64,000 bases of DNA, from positions 80,160,343 to 80,224,342 of the forward strand of contig CM043950.1 of NCBI GenBank assembly GCA_014529385.2, written 5' to 3'. Both the position numbers and the translations under genes were made by a program. The notes under the pieces were generated by a model. The model was given only the letters and a program-made list of their open reading frames with translations. It searched no databases and was not told the origin of the DNA. Positions within the stretch are counted from its first letter, which is position 1, and each line of letters starts with the position of its first letter. Below, piece after piece: positions 58,910-64,000 of this stretch. The stretch is from Adiantum capillus-veneris (taxonomy: Eukaryota; Streptophyta; Polypodiopsida; Polypodiales; Pteridaceae).

Positions 58910-59284
58910 TCAAAGCCGTGGTGCCACTGTCTGAAGCAAGCTTGAGCCGCTTGAATGCCTAGCGAGCTCATTGAGATCACTTTGGCTGGCATCTTTGGAG
59001 ACTCTAGACACTATCTGGTAGTGGCCTCTCCCGAGAATCTGCACATCGATGATCTTGCCCACTTCGGTGAGAAGTTTGGGCTTGAAGCAAGTTCTGAACC
59101 TCTCCTCTGCTAGGGCGTGTGCCAACAATCTTGCAAATGACCGAGGTGGCTTGAAGACATCCACCTTAGTCAACAAGCTCGCTTGCTCTTCTGGCGAAAG
59201 AGCAAGTTGATGGGTCAGCTCCACAATGTCGGACAAGGGGGCTTTAGTAGAGTCCCTTTGAGGAGAAGCAAGGGCAACTATTCT
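58910..59284 (-). pseudogene. Possible LINE ORF1-like (DUF4283-type) fragment
   Basis: A minus-strand frame of about 125 codons opens after a stop near 59290 and ends at 58910. It has a helical acidic/hydrophobic start (SDIVELTHQLALSPEEQASLL), then KPPRSFARLLAHALAEERF and VGKIIDVQILGRGHYQIVSRV. The last block resembles the beta strand before the conserved part of DUF4283, the nucleic-acid-binding N-terminus of plant LINE ORF1 proteins. The match is by general look only, and a gag origin is equally possible. No start codon other than the internal ATG at 59236 is evident. Confidence 0.35.
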
Positions 59285-59386
59285 GTGTTTTCTATTGGAA
59301 AGAGGAAGATGAAGACGACGAAGAAGGCTACCGAAGAGCTGAAAGTAGCCCTCAAGTAGCTAGTGAGGGAGGAGGGAAACTTTGGC

Positions 59387-59410
59387 GGGGGGGGGGGGGG
59401 GGGGGGGGGG
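59387..59410. repeat. Poly-G run, 24 bases
   Basis: Uninterrupted G homopolymer on the + strand. The exact length is unreliable in most sequencing. Confidence 0.9.
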
Positions 59411-59520
59411 TTGTGCTGGGGAGTGGGTTCAGCACTGGAAGATCACGTGCAAGGGTGGGAGTGTTCAACACGGCAACACAAGGGGAGGGTTGAGTGAAAA
59501 GTGGGGAGGGAGGGTGTGTG

Positions 59521-59554
59521 TTAAAGTCGATGATGCGGAAGTGTAAAGACCAAG

Positions 59555-59612
<58 letters not shown>

Positions 59613-59816
59613 TAGAGAGAGAGTCTCCTGAACCAATCCACCTTGTCAATAAATAACTGAACGTGTATACAATGGAGGCAAGGGGTTGCTTATATAGCAA
59701 CCTCATTAGATTTCCCTACCCAAGACTTTGTCAAATAAGTAAAATAAATACCTAAAAGCAAAACTAAATAATGGGATCACATTGGGTAGTTCACTTGAGA
59801 TGCCAAAACTCTAACA
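59521..59816 (-). repeat. 3' LTR of element E
   Basis: It matches the right LTR, including gaccaagggga, the (GA)n at 59557-59610, caatggaggcaaggggttgcttatatag and the end ccaaaactctaaca. Confidence 0.88.
59557..59610. repeat. (GA)n microsatellite in left LTR of E
   Basis: About 27 GA units, shorter than the counterpart at 61717. Confidence 0.95.
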
Positions 59817-60857
59817 CCCTCTCTGCGGCTCATAATGGACATCAATACTAAGACCAAGTCGATGAAGAAGTTACCATGGACACCCCAGTAGTGGCCACCA
59901 ACTGGATACACCTCGGTGTTGCTCTCCTCAACTTTGTACCTGAAAGTAAAGACATCTTGAGCATCGGTTGCCTTTTAGAAACTTTGGACTGTAGACCACA
60001 CTACATCCAGTAATCCCCATTCGTGAACTATGAATACATCACATCCTAAATATAAAACTCCAAGATAATGAACTATTGGAACACATCTTGTCCATAATCT
60101 GACAAACAACAATGGATTGGTGCACTCATCCATAGTGTTTCTAGACGTCTGATTGGTTCCCTTCCAAATGCATGTGCATTGCACTCCGACCTATGGGTCC
60201 AAACACCAATAACTTGAACTCCAACACAAGGGTCCAAATTATTTATAGGGAGCATTGCTTGACCCTCTTTGTCACTCACAAGCCTCTCTCTAGTCGTGAC
60301 ACATGTCATTTGACTAGAAATCTGACATCGAGGCCACTGTTGTCGTCGCCACATGTGCCATGCCGATCTTCTCCGTCAAATCTTTATTACCGTAATCTCT
60401 GTCCAGCTTTTCTTTTTCGTTGTCTATCTGTGAGTTTTTGCCTTTGCCTTTGGCTTCAAACTCTCAAGCCAAAGAAAGCGTCAAGTCACATTCATGACAA
60501 CTTTCATCGTACCTCGTGGGTACCAAGGAAGCTAATTGAGTATTGGTACTGTCATCCTTGTCCAATTGACCTTTGGCGTTGTCCTTTAGCAAACTTTTCC
60601 ATTTGCTTTTGACTTCACAAACTTGGGCCAAACAATTTTTCCGGTTCCTTGAGAATTGTGCTGGTGCATAGGTTGCTAAATGTATGGTTGCCGATCAGTT
60701 ATCCGTAGCTTTTGGTTGGTTTTGGTCGATGTCGTCAACCCTCGAGAAGGGGAAGGGGGGGTGGGGCAAGTTGAAGTTGCAAGATTGGTAATCTCGCACC
60801 TTCTCGCACTCCAAGGGTGCTGCAACAAATCCCAAGCCGCAAGATATCCAATCTCCT
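59817..60857. other. Interior of element E, 3' side
   Basis: No gene. Open frames such as 60172-60612 (+) have no recognisable domain and run against the element's direction. Confidence 0.4.
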
Positions 60858-60975
60858 CTACTCTTCCAAGCTGCAAGGTGTCGATCGACTCTGCTGCACT
60901 TATCTCAAGCTACTCTTCCAAGCTGCAAGGTGCCAATCCACTCTCCTGCACTTATCCCAAGCTACTCTACACCCT
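60858..60975. repeat. 52-bp tandem repeat, about 2.3 copies
   Basis: ctactcttccaagctgcaagg starts at 60858 and 60910, and a partial third copy (ctactcta) starts at 60962. Confidence 0.9.
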
Positions 60976-61119
60976 CTACAATCCCTCTCTTCAACTCCAA
61001 TTTCCTGTCTCTTCATCTCCCAAGCCGTACCAAGTGTCTCCTCCAATGCCCCTCTCTTGGGCTCGCGGTCAATTGCCAAGCCCTTGGGATTTAGTGGGAG
61101 AAGGGGAGTACTTTGGTGT

Positions 61120-61562
61120 TAGCAGCATTTTGAAATGCTCAAAGGCTTATTGGGAAAATAGACACCAAGGTCGAGAAACCTGTGGCGTTTTAGAACGCTT
61201 TGTGAAAAAAGGGGAGGACACCCCGTTGCCCGCTTGCTCCAAGGTAGCATTTTGAAACGTCCTTAGATAGTGGGTCTCACCTCTACACACTGCCGCTACA
61301 CAAAGTTTTGAGATGCTGGATAGTGAGTGCTTGCAAAACTGCCAAAGAAAGGGGCGGGGGGGTGTTAAAATGATATGTGCTGCTGGGAAGACTCCCAAGA
61401 CACGGTGTCGGTAAGCGTTTCAAAATGCAAGGCTTGCAAAATCCCCGCCAAGGGGACACTCGTAGTTGCTGACTGTGTTTTAAAACGCACAGCAGTAGGC
61501 AATACTGCAGGATCTTAGGGAGGGGATTCAACACCGCTACATAGCTGCATTTTAAAACGTCG
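61120..61562. repeat. Eight phased palindromic boxes, spacing about 60 bp
   Basis: Variants of the palindrome GCRTTTTRAAAYGC lie at 61125, 61185, 61247, 61303 (weak), 61362 (weak), 61415, 61475 and 61547. Spacings are 60, 62, 56, 59, 53, 60 and 72 bp. The sequence between boxes is not clearly conserved. Confidence 0.7.
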
Positions 61563-61656
61563 AGGCAGAGGAGGGTAGAGAGTTACGAGGTTCTTCTCTC
61601 TTCTCATAGCCTCTCCTCCACCAAGGGTTTTAAGCGACACGGAGTTCCACCAAGGT

Positions 61657-61668
61657 GCTCTGATACCA
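61657..61668 (-). promoter_or_regulatory. Primer-binding site of element E (initiator Met tRNA)
   Basis: The minus strand reads TGGTATCAGAGC next to the right LTR. Confidence 0.88.
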
Positions 61669-61670
61669 TC

Positions 61671-61713
61671 TCAAAGTCAACAATGCGGAAGCGTAGAGAC
61701 CAAGGGGAGTGAG

Positions 61714-61797
<84 letters not shown>

Positions 61798-61981
61798 TCT
61801 TGAAGCAATCGACCTTGGCAAATAACTGAATGTGTATACAATGGAGGCAAGGGGTTGCTTATATAGTAGCCGCAGTAAATTGCCATATCCAAGACTTTGA
61901 CAAATAAGTAAAATAAATAAAAGCCAAACTAAATAATGGGATCACATTGGGCAGTTCACTTGAGTTGCCAAAACTCTAACA
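61671..61981 (-). repeat. 5' LTR of element E
   Basis: 311 bp partner of 59521-59816, with the longer (GA)n at 61717-61796. Confidence 0.88.
61717..61796. repeat. (GA)n microsatellite in right LTR of E
   Basis: About 40 GA units at the same LTR position as 59557. Confidence 0.95.
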
Positions 61982-61983
61982 GC

Positions 61984-61987
61984 GGGG

Positions 61988-62029
<42 letters not shown>
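61984..62029. repeat. Poly-G run with one A
   Basis: Six G, one A, then 39 G, directly outside the LTR of element E. It encodes the Gly run of a spurious open frame. Confidence 0.9.
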
Positions 62030-62031
<2 letters not shown>

Positions 62032-62069
62032 AATGATGGCGAGGGGTGGGCGCGAGTAGCAACCAGAGC

Positions 62070-62178
62070 AAAAACAACAATTGGGCATGTGATCTCTTTA
62101 AAAGGCATGCAAATGGATCTTGAAAAGATCAAGATTATTTATGAATGGCCCGATCTTCGTGATGTGTATGAGGTGTGA
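62070..62178 (+). pseudogene. Gypsy reverse transcriptase scrap
   Basis: GHVISLKGMQMDLEKIKIIYEWPDLRDVYEV is recognisable in pieces (GHVIS, then KIKIIYEWP) as the RT thumb/connection start found in all Ty3/gypsy pol proteins. Only about 35 residues remain. It is preceded directly by poly-G and followed by a stop at 62176-62178. Confidence 0.75.
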
Positions 62179-62287
62179 TCATTCTATACAAGAGGCTAGA
62201 CTAAACTTGAGAGAGAAGCTTTGAGATTCTAAGATGGTTTACAATGAGGTGTGGTCTCCTTTATATAGAGGCACGGTGGCTTGAATA

Positions 62288-62447
62288 GCCTTCGTGGGCA
62301 AGGTAGTGGGTGTCATTTTACGCTAATGCCTTTGTGGGAAAGGTAGTGGGTGTCATTTTACGCTAATGCCTTCGTGGGAAAGGTAGTGGGTGTCATTTTA
62401 CGCCAATGCCTTGGTGGGAAAGGTAGTGGGTGTCACTTTACAATAGT
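62288..62447. repeat. 40-bp tandem repeat, four units
   Basis: Units begin at 62288, 62328, 62368 and 62408 with gcctt(c/t/g)gtggg and contain aggtagtgggtgtca. The first three are almost identical. Confidence 0.95.
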
Positions 62448-62859
62448 GGGTTATTGCTTCACAGAGTGGACATGTCAAAAGGTGTTGGTAGGTGGAGAGA
62501 CTTATCGTGCATGCTTTTTTCCAGTCACATAGTGCTAGCTCAAATGTGGCGTATGACATAAGTGATTGTCACTTGTAAGATTATTCTTGCTTAGCTAAGC
62601 AATGATGTCATCCCAGCTTTGTACTTGCCTCCTTGTGAGTTTGAGGGGGGGGGGGGGGGGGGGAGAGAGAGATTTATATACAAGTGCTTTCTATCACAAA
62701 AGTTGCAACGAACTACAAGGTATAAATAAGGTTGGTGACATCACCTTCTACAACATCGACAACATGGAACATGAAGACAATCTTGGGGCTTGAATACATG
62801 CACAATTGGATCTACCAAAAAATGCTTTTTGGTAGAATGAGGCATCAAACAATAGTCGC
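62448..62859. other. Unassigned spacer with poly-G at 62645-62663
   Basis: Non-coding apart from the start of the LINE frame. Contains a 19-base G run followed by short GA repeats. Confidence 0.4.
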
Positions 62860-63215
62860 AGTTGCAATCAATGGATTCACAGGAGAGCAATTGTATATAC
62901 ATCTCTCCCTTCCTCGAACTCAGAGGGAGGCAATCTACTTTGCAACTTGGTCAGAAGCCAATGTGTGTGTGTGTCGCATTCAAAAAAATCATCTACCTCT
63001 CAAAGAGCGCATTTTCTTATGGCGATGCATGGTAGGTGCTCTACCGGTTGGTACTTTGTTGCATGTGTGGTACATCGCCTCCTTTCATTGTGTCCAATGT
63101 CATGGGGAAAATGAGATTGTGATGCATTTGCTTTGGGATTGCCGCTGCTCTTGAACTTTCATCAGACAAGTGTCCTCTGCTCTACGCCTTCGTTTCCTTT
63201 TTGGAATATTTTACA
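62860..63215 (+). pseudogene. LINE reverse transcriptase C-terminus (zf-RVT)
   Basis: The frame 62732-63154 ends in the zf-RVT signature of plant non-LTR retrotransposons: IQKNHLPLKERIFLWRCMVG, ALPVG, HCVQCHGENEIVMHLLWDC. The paired Cys and terminal H-x3-WDC motif are complete. The RT core is missing upstream. A stop follows at 63152-63154. The same protein appears to resume beyond the MITE. Confidence 0.8.
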
Positions 63216-63507
63216 GGGTGAAAGCATGTTAACCTGTCGCGCTTTTTGTGCTAGTTAGCAGTTTCAAGTTAGCACATCTTCAAAAAGTTGGGCGTCCGGT
63301 AAATTTTTTACAAATAATATCAAAATTTGTCGGAGGCTGTACATTTGGATTCCTTGTTTCAAGTGTTTTCTATTGATATATCATATGTCATAGATCTTGG
63401 AGATGTAGCTCAAGTTATTGTACTAGTTAGCATATGTCAAAATTATGCTAGTTAGCATTGTCCGGGACATGAAAAAACATGACAAGTTAACATGCTTTCA
63501 CCCTACA
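63212..63507. mobile_element. 288-bp MITE inserted in the LINE relic
   Basis: Terminal inverted repeats begin gggtgaaagcatgttaac at 63216 and end with the complement at 63503, 18 bp perfect and extendable with one mismatch to tgtc. Flanking taca occurs at 63212-63215 and 63504-63507. Inside, gctagttagca-type words recur near 63249, 63421 and 63453, typical of subterminal repeats. No open frame. The superfamily is uncertain because a 4-bp duplication does not fit the usual hAT (8), Mutator (9) or Harbinger (3) sizes. Confidence 0.85.
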
Positions 63508-63710
63508 ACGGTTCTAGATTTTTGAAGTCCTCCAAAGGCCACGTTCTCCGTTTGAGTTCTTCTTCAGTTGGGTCAGAGTTTGGGTTATGTGGACCATATG
63601 GCACCAACTTAACTTAGATGTTTCAAATTTTTGGTTGGACAAGCATTACATTTTTCTCATGATGTGGGAGACATCTCTCTTGAAGCTTAAAGGATTTACT
63701 TAGATTGTTT
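63508..63710 (+). pseudogene. LINE C-terminal continuation
   Basis: After the MITE the + strand reads RSPFEFFFSWVRVWVMWTIWHQLNLDVSN in pieces; WTIWHQLN matches the W-x-IW-x-x-RN region that follows zf-RVT in plant LINE ORF2. A stop near 63714 ends it. Confidence 0.6.
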
Positions 63711-64000
63711 CTAATTTTCAGAGCCTTATGATGCTTTGTCCTCTACCTCTTATTTACTGGTGGTTTTCCTCGATTTGAGGTTTCCCACTTGTAAATCCAA
63801 TCAAGATTTACAAAAAAATGTATGCATGTACACTTTCACAGCAACAGGTAGCTTTGGGTTCCAAACTTCCATGGCTGCTGGCCCTGTCCAAAGTTGTAGG
63901 TCCAACAACGTGAGAGACTGGGCCTCGTGATTGAAGGTCTGACTATGGGCCAGGAAATTTGGACCGTGCTCCTCAGTGTTTGTGAAAAATGTGTCTCAGC
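63711..64000. other. Unassigned right edge
   Basis: Only a 64-codon open frame (63736-63930) of no recognisable kind. Confidence 0.3.

Larger units (their letters stand above)
59521..61981 (-). mobile_element. Element E: non-autonomous LTR retroelement
   Basis: LTRs at 59521-59816 and 61671-61981 are joined by 1.85 kb without gag or pol. The initiator-Met primer-binding site inside the right LTR makes it a minus-strand element. Its promoter-type TATA (minus-strand tatataagc) lies in each LTR with the GA/CT tract downstream in the transcript leader. No target duplication is visible: the right edge meets a poly-G run and the left edge is blurred (TTAAAGTC versus TCAAAGTC). Confidence 0.8.

Noticed and set aside
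61936-62178. Glycine-run protein fused to a gypsy RT scrap
   Set aside because: The Gly part is poly-G outside an LTR; only the last ~35 codons are homologous to pol.

Overview
This window is land-plant nuclear DNA made almost entirely of transposable elements at different stages of decay. The plant assignment rests on chromodomain-type Ty3/gypsy elements, Ty1/copia RT-RNase H, primer-binding sites complementary to plant initiator-Met tRNA, a DUF659-type hAT transposase, plant-type LINE fragments (zf-RVT) and a PLS-type pentatricopeptide (PPR) fragment. The PPR wording and the repeat-rich, gene-poor layout make me lean to a fern or similar large-genome non-seed plant; that is a guess. I see no intact host gene, no tRNA or rRNA gene and no CRISPR array.

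Layout. 1-4983: 3' part of a Ty3/gypsy relic (element H, + strand): broken gag, aspartic protease, then a polypurine tract and 3' LTR. 5424-8792 (-): a decayed coiled-coil gene of unknown function. 8793-10930: AT-rich DNA with a palindrome repeated about every 285 bp. 10931-45143: a four-level nest. Gypsy element C (-, about 34-42 kb plus a tail at 10.9-11.2 kb) was hit by LTR element B (target duplication atgct). B was hit by gypsy chromovirus A (cttga), and A was hit by chromovirus G (aatct). In all three cases the interrupted reading frame resumes exactly across the target duplication. LTR divergence falls inward (B above 10 percent, A about 3-4 percent, G about 1 percent), so sequence and topology agree on the order. 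A 5'-truncated copia copy (41.9-43.9 kb) lies between C's gag and a probable 5' LTR with primer-binding site.

45.2-49.3 kb holds a hAT transposase pseudogene with a degenerate ~63-bp minisatellite beside it, small palindromes, a gypsy RNase H/integrase fragment (+) and a second copia relic (-). 49.3-56.5 kb is mostly unassigned, with microsatellites and one possible LTR end. 56.5-58.8 kb is a complete 2.3-kb non-autonomous LTR element (F, target duplication ggtct). 59.5-62.0 kb is another non-autonomous LTR element (E) whose interior carries a palindromic motif about every 60 bp. The right end has a gypsy RT scrap, a 40-bp tandem repeat and a LINE C-terminal relic split by a 288-bp MITE.

Most unusual points: element B carries no gag-pol, only a novel acidic repeat protein. 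Element C has a protease-like ORF after integrase and three internal tandem duplications. Long (CT/GA) tracts sit inside the LTRs of at least two unrelated families. E has phased palindromes.
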